Shown here: in pieces, positions 55,339-64,000 of the stretch
How the letters are laid out: each line of letters begins with the position of its first letter
Position numbering within the stretch: position 1 is the first letter of the stretch
NCBI GenBank assembly: GCA_900314715.1
Contig: OMWI01000052.1
Span: 1 to 64,000, forward strand
DNA: 64,000 nt
Direction: 5' to 3'
DNA from: an uncultured Prevotellaceae bacterium
GTDB taxonomy: Bacteria; Bacteroidota; Bacteroidia; Bacteroidales; Bacteroidaceae
Translations under genes and position numbers: made by a program
Notes under the pieces: model-generated
The model's input: only the letters and a program-made list of their open reading frames with translations
Databases searched by the model: none
Told to the model about the DNA's origin: nothing

Positions 55339-57753
55339 ATGAAAAAAGGATTGTTTATATTGTTCCTGTTGATGTTTGTAGCAGTTAACCGTATGCAAGC
55401 TGCCGACGAACTGAATCCAATAGCCGACCCTGCTGCTGTGGTCACATCAGGTCGTGCCCGCTTCACCGTTCTTACTGATCGAATGATTCGTATTCAGTAT
55501 AGTGTCAGTGAGAAATTTGAAGACAGAGCTACATTTGCTATCATCAACCGTCGTCTTCCTCTCGTCGATTATCGTACACGAGAGGAAGGTGGCTATCTTT
55601 ATATTGAGACTTCTGCTTTGACACTTCGTTATAAAATAGGGAGTACAATAGCCACGAGTCTCAAATCGCCTAACAACCTGAGCATTACCATGCAACTCAA
55701 TGGCAGGGATGTCATCTGGTACCCTGGTAAGGAGGATGCACTCAATCTGAAAGGTACGAAACGTACTTTGGACACTGCCAGCGGCGATAATCAACGTCCC
55801 GACATGGAAGATGGAATCATTTCTCGGGGTGGATGGGCACTAATCGACGAGTCGCCCCGCACAAAGCGCGGAGATGGTTCTGTGACCTTTGCTTTCGAGA
55901 ATCAAGTAGATGGTATTGATTGGTGGGCACAACCAATTGATGCCAATGCGCTCGACTGGTATTTCATGGGTTATGGACACGACTATAAAGGAGCCATTGG
56001 CGACTATATCAAGATAGCTGGCAAACAACCTATGCCACCGCTCTATGCGTTGGGTTATTGGTACAGCAAGTATCAGCGATACTCTCAACAGGATTATATC
56101 AATCTGGTAAACGAGATTCATAATAACGAAATTCCTCTCGACGTAATGATTATGGATATGGACTGGCATCTGGACGGATGGACAGGGTGGACTTGGAATA
56201 AGAACCTCATATCCAATCCTGACGGTCTGATCAGATGGATGCATAATCAAGGGCTCAAGGTGAGTCTGAACCTGCATCCAGCTGATGGTGTTGCCAGTTA
56301 TGAAGATCATTTCAAGGAGATACGTGCTGACATGGGAATGACAGGCGACCGTGTACCATGGATGTTGGAGGATTCCACATTCTACCGTTCGATGTTTAAG
56401 CATATCATCCGTGAACGGGAGCAACAAGGAGTGGATTTTTGGTGGCTTGACTGGCAACAGAACCTGACAAGTTTTTATACTGAAGGACTCTCTGAGACGT
56501 TCTGGTGCAATCATGTCTTCTTCAATGACATGAGGCTCCATCGTACTGACCGTCGTCCAATGATATTCCACCGTTGGGGAGGATTGGGTAGTCATCGGTA
56601 TCCCATTGGATTCTCAGGAGACACCTATTCTACTTTCGGGTCGCTCGCCTTCCAACCTTATTTCACGGCAACTGCATCTAATGTGTGCTTCGGCTATTGG
56701 GGACATGACTTAGGCGGACACTTGCAGATTGCACCCACCAATGAAGAACTCATGTTGCGTTGGCTTCAGTTTGGTGTTTTCTCGCCCATTTTTCGTACTC
56801 ATGGAGCAAGTCAGGAAGGAAATGAAAGACGTATTTGGAAATTCGGCAACTTTGAAAAACTGCTCAAATGTGTCAATCTACGCTATGAACTGATGCCTTA
56901 TATTTATACGGCAGCACGCCAAGCCTATGATACTGGCATAAGTATTTGTCGTCCGCTCTACTATGAATGGCCCGAGGAAAACGATGCCTATCGACAAGAG
57001 GGTGAATATATGTTCGGCGATAACATCTTGGTGTCGCCCATCGTAACGACAAGTAATGGTGATAGCCGTACTTTTCACAAGACATGGTTGCCCGAAGGTC
57101 GTTGGTATGATGTTTGTCGTAATCGTCTGCTCGATGGTGGACAGACACTCAGCGAGTATTATGCGGATGATGAAATACCTTATTTTATCAAGGCTGGCAG
57201 CATTGTGGCTTGCAATCCACAGATGAATAACTTGAAGACAACAACCGATAAATTGCTTATTAAAGTCATCCCTGGTGATGATGGAAGTACGGATCTCTAC
57301 GAAGATGCAGGTGATACACAAGACTATATGAATGGTGGATTTACCACCACGCATATTGCACAACAACGTACAGCTTCTGGTATCAGTATCAGCGTAGATG
57401 CATGTAGCGGCAGTTATGAAGGAATGCCAACAGAACGTGCTTATGAAATACATCTATTGTTGGCTAACAAACCTGAAAGAGTGACCATTGATGGTATAGA
57501 AACAACTGATTGGTCTTACGATGCTGCCCGACATTTAGTAGTAGTGAACATTGGAACAACACCATGTGAACAACAAATAGTTGTAAATGTGGAATATGGT
57601 GTTTCTGGAATCGCTAATGTCACTACCGTAGAAGTGGTAGCAGAACGTTACTATGATTTGTCTGGACGTCCCTGTGCAGAAAAACCTCATGGAGCATACA
57701 TCGTTTGTCGTACTTGGAGCGATGGTAGTGTTACTACGCAAAAAGAGTTTTAA
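55339..57753 (+). CDS. GH31-family alpha-glycosidase, copy B, with sorting tail
   Basis: 804 residues, signal peptide (ends MQAAD). Closely related along its whole length to the protein at 47146: shared GKEDALNLKGTKRTLD, HRWGGLGSHRYPIGFSGD and GYWGHDLGGH, with the same atypical nucleophile strand DFWWLDWQQN (D371). Unlike copy A it ends in a sorting-type tail (YYDLSGRPCAEKPHGAYIVC). The two copies may differ in cell location more than in reaction. It starts 17 bp after the canonical GH31 gene and is followed by a SusF-like gene, as copy A is. Confidence 0.9.
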   Translation: MKKGLFILFLLMFVAVNRMQAADELNPIADPAAVVTSGRARFTVLTDRMIRIQYSVSEKFEDRATFAIINRRLPLVDYRTREEGGYLYIETSALTLRYKIGSTIATSLKSPNNLSITMQLNGRDVIWYPGKEDALNLKGTKRTLDTASGDNQRPDMEDGIISRGGWALIDESPRTKRGDGSVTFAFENQVDGIDWWAQPIDANALDWYFMGYGHDYKGAIGDYIKIAGKQPMPPLYALGYWYSKYQRYSQQDYINLVNEIHNNEIPLDVMIMDMDWHLDGWTGWTWNKNLISNPDGLIRWMHNQGLKVSLNLHPADGVASYEDHFKEIRADMGMTGDRVPWMLEDSTFYRSMFKHIIREREQQGVDFWWLDWQQNLTSFYTEGLSETFWCNHVFFNDMRLHRTDRRPMIFHRWGGLGSHRYPIGFSGDTYSTFGSLAFQPYFTATASNVCFGYWGHDLGGHLQIAPTNEELMLRWLQFGVFSPIFRTHGASQEGNERRIWKFGNFEKLLKCVNLRYELMPYIYTAARQAYDTGISICRPLYYEWPEENDAYRQEGEYMFGDNILVSPIVTTSNGDSRTFHKTWLPEGRWYDVCRNRLLDGGQTLSEYYADDEIPYFIKAGSIVACNPQMNNLKTTTDKLLIKVIPGDDGSTDLYEDAGDTQDYMNGGFTTTHIAQQRTASGISISVDACSGSYEGMPTERAYEIHLLLANKPERVTIDGIETTDWSYDAARHLVVVNIGTTPCEQQIVVNVEYGVSGIANVTTVEVVAERYYDLSGRPCAEKPHGAYIVCRTWSDGSVTTQKEF

Positions 57754-57778
57754 GATAGTTATTAAAAGGAGAATGAAT

Positions 57779-58687
57779 ATGCAGCATATCTTTTATATCA
57801 TTCTGGTTGTGGTTTTCATGTTGCCATCAGAAACAAAAGCTCAGAACTACGACCGTTTGTGGGCAACAGGAACGGCTGTACCACAAGGAACGGTTGAATT
57901 GGCAAAACGACCCGATGGATTGTTCCGATTTGCGGGAGCACTCAATGCTGGTGAGTTGAAAATCATGACCACAGAAACTTTTGAGAAAGGCACTACGATG
58001 TTTCTGAAACCGCAGTTGGTCGATTCATATCTTATCAACAATGGACTCCGATACACGCTCACTTCCGACGAGACGCAACCTGGGTGGGTGGTGTCGTTTC
58101 AGGAAGATACCTATCGTTTTCTCGTTGACCCCGTTAATCGTAAGGTGACAGGTGAACTGATGTTACCTTGGAATGAGGTGCTTATTGCTGGTAGTGCCTT
58201 TGTTGGAGGTTCCAACAATGTGGAATGGAATCGTAATGCTATGTTGTCTTTTGAGCGAGACCACGACAATCCCTATCTTTTTACTTGGACGGGTGAGTTA
58301 GGTATCTTTGACAATGTCGTAGAACCTGGTCGTTTCAAATTGGAGGGACAGATGACTTGGGGACCACGAGAACTGCATCCTTACGTGCAAGACGAAGACA
58401 TACTTGAAGCACAATATATGAGACAAGGAGGAGACGATACGAAATGGCGTGTTTCTAAGGCTGGCACATATCGCATAGTCGTTGACTTGTTTTATGAGAC
58501 GATTCATGCGGAACTGGTGAGAAAAGCCAATACATTGTCTCCAACGAATATCGAAACCGTAATACCTGAGAAAGAACAACAGGTAGAATATTACGACATG
58601 AATGGCATGAAGATGCAACAGCTCCGACGTGGAATAAATATCGTCAGGTCGTCTGATGGAACTATTCACAAAGTAATGGTGAAGTGA
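57779..58687 (+). CDS. SusF/SusE-type glycan-binding protein, copy B, with sorting tail
   Basis: 302 residues from ATG 57779, chosen because AAGGAG at 57766 to 57771 lies 7 nt before it; ATG 57773 is too close. Signal peptide MQHIFYIILVVVFMLPSETK. Two beta-sandwich modules (RLWATGTAVPQGTVELAKR; NEVLIAGSAFVGGSNNVEW) parallel those of the protein at 49434 with the same order of motifs (FKLEGQMTWGPRELHPY; KWRVSKAGTYRIVVDL). It adds a C-terminal tail (YYDMNGMKMQQLRRGINIVR) not found in copy A. A Shine-Dalgarno site this clear is unusual for the phylum. Confidence 0.75.
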   Translation: MQHIFYIILVVVFMLPSETKAQNYDRLWATGTAVPQGTVELAKRPDGLFRFAGALNAGELKIMTTETFEKGTTMFLKPQLVDSYLINNGLRYTLTSDETQPGWVVSFQEDTYRFLVDPVNRKVTGELMLPWNEVLIAGSAFVGGSNNVEWNRNAMLSFERDHDNPYLFTWTGELGIFDNVVEPGRFKLEGQMTWGPRELHPYVQDEDILEAQYMRQGGDDTKWRVSKAGTYRIVVDLFYETIHAELVRKANTLSPTNIETVIPEKEQQVEYYDMNGMKMQQLRRGINIVRSSDGTIHKVMVK

Positions 58688-58711
58688 ATGTATTAAACAA
58701 AAAATGGAGTG

Positions 58712-59998
58712 ATGAACGGAAAACTGAAAATATATAGTGTGTTGTTGATGATGTTGCTATTGGCAACAGATATATGTGCACAAGAAGGAAGTGGTGTCTA
58801 TGTGGGAGGACATATTCGTCGTGAACGTCCCAATACCATTACTAAGTTGAAGAACTCGGGATTCACTTACGTTATCTTGTTTAATGTGAATGTGGAGATT
58901 GACGGCACTCTGACGACTGACGGCGAAACCATTTGTAAGGATGGCAAGTATGTATTCGACCTGCAACAACCGCATTACGTGGAAGATGTTAAGGCTTTGA
59001 AGACATGGCCTACAGGTATTGAACGTATTGAGATATGTATCGGTGGATGGGGAAATGAATCGTATATGAGGATTCGTGACCTCATCAATCGCTATGGTAC
59101 GAACGAGAATACCAAACTGTATAAGAACTTTAAGGCACTGAAAGACATGTTGCCTGAGATTGATGCCGTGAACAATGACGACGAACATTGCTATGATGTG
59201 AATACTGCCGTGAAGTTTCATGCTATGATGTCAACGATGGGTTATAAGACTACGGTTGCACCATATATGAATAAGAGTTTTTGGAAAAGTCTTGTTGAAC
59301 AATTAAATAAAGTCCATCCTGGTGCTTGTGACCGTGTCTTGGTGCAATGTTATGATGGGGGTGCTTATAATGACCCTATTGATTGGAAAATCGGTGATGT
59401 GCCTGTTCATGCTGGTCGTACCAACTATCAGACTGATATGCAGACTTCCATCAATCAGATGCAAGTTTGGCATGATCAAAAAGATGTGGTAGGAGGTTTT
59501 GTGTGGGTGTACAACGATGAAACGTGGAATCTCAATCAATGGGCATCTGCCATGAATCGCATCTTCTCTGCGAAAAAGGCGGATAACCCTGTGGTTACTT
59601 TTTACAATGCAAACAATTTTGGTGGTTATAGTGTTCAACTCGACGAAGGAGAGTATTGCACAGGTGAACTCTCTGCCTATGGTTTGACAGATAAGGACAT
59701 TGCCTCTTTCAAAATGCTTCCTGGTTATAAGTTGACTGGCTATATCTCCAATGACTTGACAGGACTGAACAAGGAATGGACGGATGAGGAAATGGCTCGA
59801 ATGGGAGCATGGGGAAAACGTATCTCTTCATTGAAAATAGAACGTTTACAAGACGACACGGGAATAGCAAACATCGGAATTACTGAAACTACGATTATAA
59901 ATTATTACGACTTACAAGGTCGAAAATTGAAGGAAAAGCCCAACAAGGGATTCTATCTGATGGAAAGAAATGGAAGTGTTAAAGTAGTTGGCAATTAA
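58712..59998 (+). CDS. GH18-like protein with beta/gamma-crystallin domain and sorting tail
   Basis: 428 residues from ATG 58712 with GGAG just upstream. Signal peptide ends ICAQ. Residues 28 to 285 look like a GH18-type TIM barrel: VYVGGHIRRERPNTI, ERIEICIGGWG, then IDAVNNDDEHCYD with D156, D157 and E158 at the place of the DxxDxE catalytic motif, and DRVLVQCYDGGAYNDP. Residues about 296 to 370 are a beta/gamma-crystallin-like fold (VTFYNANNFGGYSVQLDEGE). A tail (YYDLQGRKLKEKPNKGFYLM) resembles type IX sorting signals. GH18 members include chitinases and endo-beta-N-acetylglucosaminidases that free N-glycans; the latter would fit the locus. Confidence 0.7.
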   Translation: MNGKLKIYSVLLMMLLLATDICAQEGSGVYVGGHIRRERPNTITKLKNSGFTYVILFNVNVEIDGTLTTDGETICKDGKYVFDLQQPHYVEDVKALKTWPTGIERIEICIGGWGNESYMRIRDLINRYGTNENTKLYKNFKALKDMLPEIDAVNNDDEHCYDVNTAVKFHAMMSTMGYKTTVAPYMNKSFWKSLVEQLNKVHPGACDRVLVQCYDGGAYNDPIDWKIGDVPVHAGRTNYQTDMQTSINQMQVWHDQKDVVGGFVWVYNDETWNLNQWASAMNRIFSAKKADNPVVTFYNANNFGGYSVQLDEGEYCTGELSAYGLTDKDIASFKMLPGYKLTGYISNDLTGLNKEWTDEEMARMGAWGKRISSLKIERLQDDTGIANIGITETTIINYYDLQGRKLKEKPNKGFYLMERNGSVKVVGN

Positions 59999-60010
59999 AA
60001 CAATGAACAA

Positions 60011-63000
60011 ATGAACAAGAAAACTATCATTACTTGCATGACATTGCTGTTGTCGGTTGTGGCAACGGCAACACCTATATCTCAACAACAAGCTCGTCAG
60101 CGTGCTGAGGCATTTATGGCAGGAAAAGGTATCACCATCGAGGAGAATGCCTTGGTGAAATCTCCACGAAAGATACAAGGCAACCCATCATACTATGTCT
60201 TTAATGCATCTTCTGGACAGGGATATGTGATTGTCTCAGGTGATAATTCTACAGAAAGCATATTAGGTTATTCGGAGAAAGGAACCTTCGATGTAAACAA
60301 CGTGCCAGAAGGTTTGCAATGGTTGTTGAATATGTATGACGAACAAATCAATCGTCTTAACAAGTTGGGCATTACAACAAACCATGCAAAAGCTAAAGCC
60401 CAACAAGTACACCGTCCTATCGCTCCATTGTTGAAGACATTATGGAATCAGGGCGACCCTTACAATCTGTTATGTCCACGTTATTATCGAGATGACGGTT
60501 CGCAAGGGGATTTGAGTGCTACGGGATGTGTAGCAACGGCTATCGCTCAAGTGATGTCTTTTTATCGTTATCCTACAGAGACGAAACGAATGATTCCTGG
60601 TTATTCACAAGTTTACAAAACGCTTGACGGTGACAAAAGAATCCAGTTGCGAAACATCCCTGCTGGTTCGGTGATTGATTGGGACCATATATTAGATGAG
60701 TATCACGGTGGTGAGACCGACGAACAGAAGCAAGCGATTGCGCAATTGATGTACTGGGTAGGAGTGGGTTGTAAGATGAGTTACGGTGGTTCTTCTGCCG
60801 CAGGCTTCCCTGAAGGTGTAAAAGCGTTAATCAATTATTTTGGCTATGATGACGGCACACATATAGAAAGTCGTGGTAACTTCACGGCTGCTGCTTGGGA
60901 GGATTTGCTTTACAACGAACTTCTCACAGGTCATCCCATTGCTTTTGCTGGTACGAACACTGGCGGTGCTCATGCTTTCGTACTTGACGGATATGATATT
61001 GACGGACTCTTCCATGTAAATTGGGGATGGGGCGGTTTGGATAATGGCTATTTCAGAATTGACGTGTTGGCACCTGATGACAATAGCGGTATCGGAGCCA
61101 GTATCACCCCTGATGCATACAACATGGGACAAGATGCCATTATTGGTATGCGTCTGCCTGACGACATTCCTGTTCCTTCTACGGTTTACCAACTCACGGT
61201 GAACGATTGGGAGATTCGTAATGGCAACACTTTCTTTGCTAACTATGTGAATTGGTCGGGTGTCAATGCTGACTGGAATATGGGCATTGGCTACATCAAT
61301 GAGGAAGGTGGCATTACAATGATTGGAAGTTATAGGTCTCAGTATTTGGGAACGGATTATTATATAGGATATGAATTCCGAGTTGCGGGATTAAAGCCTG
61401 GAACTTACCGCATCGTTCCTGTCAGCAAACGTGCCACCGACCGAGAGTGGCAAGTTAAAGTGAATCCTGAAATCACATACATCTTAGCTGTAGTAGATGA
61501 AAAAGGTAACGTGCAGTTGGAGAAACACCCCATAGAAAGCATCACGATGACAGAGATACGCTTCCCTGGAAACCACAAGAAAGGAGACAGTCAGGCTGTT
61601 ACTGCCGTTTTCTCCAACCAAGGTGATGAATATCTGCGTGAGATTCATCTGTTAGCCAGTCGTACGACAAACAAGGGATATGCGATATGTCGAACTAACG
61701 TCGGCATATTGGAAGGTGGCGAATCTACTGCTTCCTTTAGTTTTACGCCTGACGTGGCTGGAACATGGAATGTATGGCTTGCAACTGATAGAGAGGGAAA
61801 TAACGTTGTAGGACATGGTTCTGTAGAGATTACGAACGAGGGAATCGCTACCACTCGTCAATTGCGTTATGTGTCCAATTCCTTGGGCAATCGTTCGAAT
61901 GGCATTGTCTATGGTGATAAGATGCAAGGAAAGGTTACCATCTTGAATCAAGACAGTAAGGCTTTCGACGGGAAGGTGCGCCTATGGTTACATCGGAGTG
62001 GCAATAATGGTTATTACTATGGTGTGTCGAGCATCTATGTTCCGATGCACATAGAACCGAATAGGACCGCGAATGCCAACTTCTATTTCGATAGACTGGA
62101 ATTGGGAACTACATACGCACTCAGCATCCTGTATGAAGAAGGCGGTGACATTCAGGATGGAGGATTGCGACAGATGGGACGTACGCAAGCTGGTATTGTC
62201 TATTGGCAACAAAATATGTCATTAGGTGGAATGGCTGTTACGGGTACTATCTATACTCCGAGTTCGGCTGTTGCCATGGATATGCGTTATGCTCCTATGG
62301 ATAAGACAACGATTATTCCTAACGGCAATCCCAATACGTTGTATATCTTCCCCGAAGAGACTTCTTGTCCTGAGGAATTGGAGAATGCCAATGTGGTCAT
62401 CGGAAATCATGCGAAGCAAATCGTCTTGTCTGACGATTACGGATTCGTCTCACCGCTTTCATTCTCTGCCGACAATGTTACATACCATCGCACATCTACG
62501 ACAGATAAGTGGGAAACGATAGCATTGCCTTTTGCCGTGGATAATTTGCCGACAGACATAGAACTGCAAGAGTTCTCCCAAGTGGATGATGCTGGTAAAG
62601 TGGTGTTCCAACCTACCAACTATATCGAAAGTAACGTTCCATATCTGATAAGGAGTAATCATGTTGGTGAACTAACATTCAGTGCAACCAACGCTACTGT
62701 TTCATCAACCATTGATGCACCGATGGCGGTAGGCACTCCACAATATCGTTTCTGCGGAACGACCGTCCGTCAGAATCTCTCTGACATTTTCGTTCTCAAT
62801 GATGAGGCTTCTGCTTTTGTCTCTGCTAACGGTCAGGTGCAAGTCAATCCTTTCCGTGCTTATTTCACGGCACCTCTCAATATCAGTTCTATTCTTACTC
62901 CAGAATCGCCCACGGCGATAAGTCTTGTGGAAAAGACAGAAGATGAGAATCAACCCATTTTTGACTTGCAAGGAAGACGTGTGCAAAATCCAAGTAGGGG

Positions 63001-63043
63001 TTTGTATATCATAAATCATAAAAAAGTCGTTATATTACCATAG
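60011..63043 (+). CDS. C10-family (streptopain/interpain-like) cysteine protease
   Basis: 1010 residues. Signal peptide (ends ATATP), Spi-like inhibitory propeptide (about 22 to 115: AEAFMAGKG, SYYVFNASSGQGYVIVSGDN), then the C10 catalytic domain with Cys173 in LSATGCVATAIAQVM and His321 in TGGAHAFVLDGYD, followed by HVNWGWGG. Beta-sandwich modules follow to about 970, and a tail (FDLQGRRVQNPSRGLYII) of sorting type. It is probably secreted as a zymogen and digests host or dietary proteins, exposing glycans for the neighbouring enzymes. Prevotella interpain A and P. gingivalis PrtT are relatives. Confidence 0.9.
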   Translation: MNKKTIITCMTLLLSVVATATPISQQQARQRAEAFMAGKGITIEENALVKSPRKIQGNPSYYVFNASSGQGYVIVSGDNSTESILGYSEKGTFDVNNVPEGLQWLLNMYDEQINRLNKLGITTNHAKAKAQQVHRPIAPLLKTLWNQGDPYNLLCPRYYRDDGSQGDLSATGCVATAIAQVMSFYRYPTETKRMIPGYSQVYKTLDGDKRIQLRNIPAGSVIDWDHILDEYHGGETDEQKQAIAQLMYWVGVGCKMSYGGSSAAGFPEGVKALINYFGYDDGTHIESRGNFTAAAWEDLLYNELLTGHPIAFAGTNTGGAHAFVLDGYDIDGLFHVNWGWGGLDNGYFRIDVLAPDDNSGIGASITPDAYNMGQDAIIGMRLPDDIPVPSTVYQLTVNDWEIRNGNTFFANYVNWSGVNADWNMGIGYINEEGGITMIGSYRSQYLGTDYYIGYEFRVAGLKPGTYRIVPVSKRATDREWQVKVNPEITYILAVVDEKGNVQLEKHPIESITMTEIRFPGNHKKGDSQAVTAVFSNQGDEYLREIHLLASRTTNKGYAICRTNVGILEGGESTASFSFTPDVAGTWNVWLATDREGNNVVGHGSVEITNEGIATTRQLRYVSNSLGNRSNGIVYGDKMQGKVTILNQDSKAFDGKVRLWLHRSGNNGYYYGVSSIYVPMHIEPNRTANANFYFDRLELGTTYALSILYEEGGDIQDGGLRQMGRTQAGIVYWQQNMSLGGMAVTGTIYTPSSAVAMDMRYAPMDKTTIIPNGNPNTLYIFPEETSCPEELENANVVIGNHAKQIVLSDDYGFVSPLSFSADNVTYHRTSTTDKWETIALPFAVDNLPTDIELQEFSQVDDAGKVVFQPTNYIESNVPYLIRSNHVGELTFSATNATVSSTIDAPMAVGTPQYRFCGTTVRQNLSDIFVLNDEASAFVSANGQVQVNPFRAYFTAPLNISSILTPESPTAISLVEKTEDENQPIFDLQGRRVQNPSRGLYIINHKKVVILP

Positions 63044-63071
63044 TCACTCATTTCCTAATAACATACATACA

Positions 63072-64000
63072 ATGAAAAGAATACCTTTATTAGTAATGTC
63101 AATACTCTTTGCATTGGGTGTTCATGCCCAAGAGAAAACAATGAAAGCCTACATGGTGGCTGACGCACATCTCGACACACAATGGAACTGGGACGTGCAG
63201 ACTACTATCCGCGACCATATCAGAAACACATTGAACCAGAATTTCTTTCTGTTCAAGAAATATCCCAACTATATTTTCAACTTTGAAGGTGGTGTGAAAT
63301 ATGCATGGATGAAGGAATACTATCCATTGCAATATGAAGAAATGAAACGCTATATTGCCAATGGCCGTTGGCATATTACTGGCAGTAGTTGGGATGCTAA
63401 CGAGGCGATTGTCAGTTCGCCTGAATCGTTCTTGCGAAATGTGCTGCTTGGTCAGACTTTTTATCGCAAGGAATTCAATACCGAGGGCACCGATATCTTC
63501 TTGCCCGACTGCTTCGGCTTTGGCTATGCGTTGCCGACATTGGCGGCTCATTGCGGTTTGATTGGCTTTTCGTCGCAGAAACTGATGTGGCGCACCAAAC
63601 CTTTCTATGAGGGTAACAAACGTTATCCTTTCACCATCGGCTTGTGGCAAGGCATCGACGGCAGTCGTATCATGATGACGCATGGATTCAACTATGCACA
63701 ACGATGGAATGATGAAGACCTTTCGAAGAGTGAACTCGTGATGAAGGAAATCAAGGAGAGTCAGCTCAATATGGCTTACCGTTATTATGGCACAGGTGAT
63801 ATCGGCGGTTCGCCAAATATTCCTTCTGTACGTGCGGTAGAGAAAGGTATCATGGGAGATGGACCGATACAGGTGATAAGTGCTACGAGCGACCAGTTGT
63901 ATCGTGATTTCCTGCCATACAAGAATCATCCCGAATTGCCTGTCTTCGATGGTGAACTGCCTATGGATGTGCATGGTAATGGTTGTTATACGTCGCAGGC
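63072..64000 (+). CDS. GH38 alpha-mannosidase, N-terminal part, cut by window edge
   Basis: 309 residues are visible from ATG 63072 with no stop before the window ends. Signal peptide MKRIPLLVMSILFALGVHAQ. The GH38 zinc site HxD is H33/D35 in VADAHLDTQWNW, and the nucleophile is D146 in LPDCFGFGYALP. GH38 enzymes are roughly 800 to 1100 residues, so about two thirds lie outside. It removes terminal alpha-mannose and is the strongest hint, with GH76, that the locus targets mannose-rich glycans. It follows the protease gene by 28 bp. Confidence 0.9.
   Translation, partial: MKRIPLLVMSILFALGVHAQEKTMKAYMVADAHLDTQWNWDVQTTIRDHIRNTLNQNFFLFKKYPNYIFNFEGGVKYAWMKEYYPLQYEEMKRYIANGRWHITGSSWDANEAIVSSPESFLRNVLLGQTFYRKEFNTEGTDIFLPDCFGFGYALPTLAAHCGLIGFSSQKLMWRTKPFYEGNKRYPFTIGLWQGIDGSRIMMTHGFNYAQRWNDEDLSKSELVMKEIKESQLNMAYRYYGTGDIGGSPNIPSVRAVEKGIMGDGPIQVISATSDQLYRDFLPYKNHPELPVFDGELPMDVHGNGCYTSQ

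Overview
The window is a Bacteroidales chromosome, most likely Prevotella or a close relative. Signs are SusC/SusD pairs, lipoprotein leaders, promoters of the Bacteroidota type (TTG, about 20 bp, TAnnTTTG) in front of many genes, and secreted proteins with tails resembling type IX secretion signals. No rRNA, tRNA or CRISPR array was seen. Assignments come from reading motifs by eye; no database search was run.

Region 1 (1 to about 14.85 kb) looks like a mobile island carrying defence genes. On the minus strand is an AbiL/RloAB-like operon: an AAA15 ATPase, an RloB-like TOPRIM protein and a third unknown gene that runs off the window. Facing the other way is a very AT-rich two-gene unit: a 2134-residue protein with a GHKL ATPase-like module, two phosphoribosyltransferase-like modules and a second, degenerate C-terminal GHKL module, followed 4 bp later by a response-regulator receiver fused to a TIR/deoxyribosyltransferase-like effector. 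I regard this as the best candidate for an undescribed system, probably a phosphorelay-controlled abortive-infection device. Then come a membrane-anchored gene broken by one in-frame amber codon, a complete IS982-family element with target duplication, a small unknown gene and a tyrosine recombinase with nearby repeats, probably near the island's right end.

Region 2 (14.8 to 18.3 kb) has a repeat-rich spacer and two overlapping minus-strand genes for helical and DUF1186-like proteins.

Region 3 (18.3 to 28.2 kb) is a compact fructan utilization locus: a membrane-spanning sensor/AraC regulator, SusC, SusD, a DUF4960-type surface glycan-binding lipoprotein and a GH32 enzyme, closed by a strong terminator.

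Region 4 (28.3 kb to the end) is a large locus that looks directed at mannose-rich glycans or glycoproteins. It holds a minus-strand CotH-family protein; GH76, GH43 and an unclassified barrel enzyme; a second SusC/SusD/SusE set with another GH43; a TPR-transmembrane-HTH regulator; and a long plus-strand cluster of three GH31 enzymes, two SusF-like proteins, a GLUG-repeat protein, a GH18-like protein with a beta/gamma-crystallin domain, a C10 cysteine protease and the start of a GH38 alpha-mannosidase. Many of these exported proteins share a short C-terminal tail. The likely scheme is that surface enzymes trim protein and glycan, SusC/D imports oligosaccharides, and periplasmic or surface exo-enzymes finish them.
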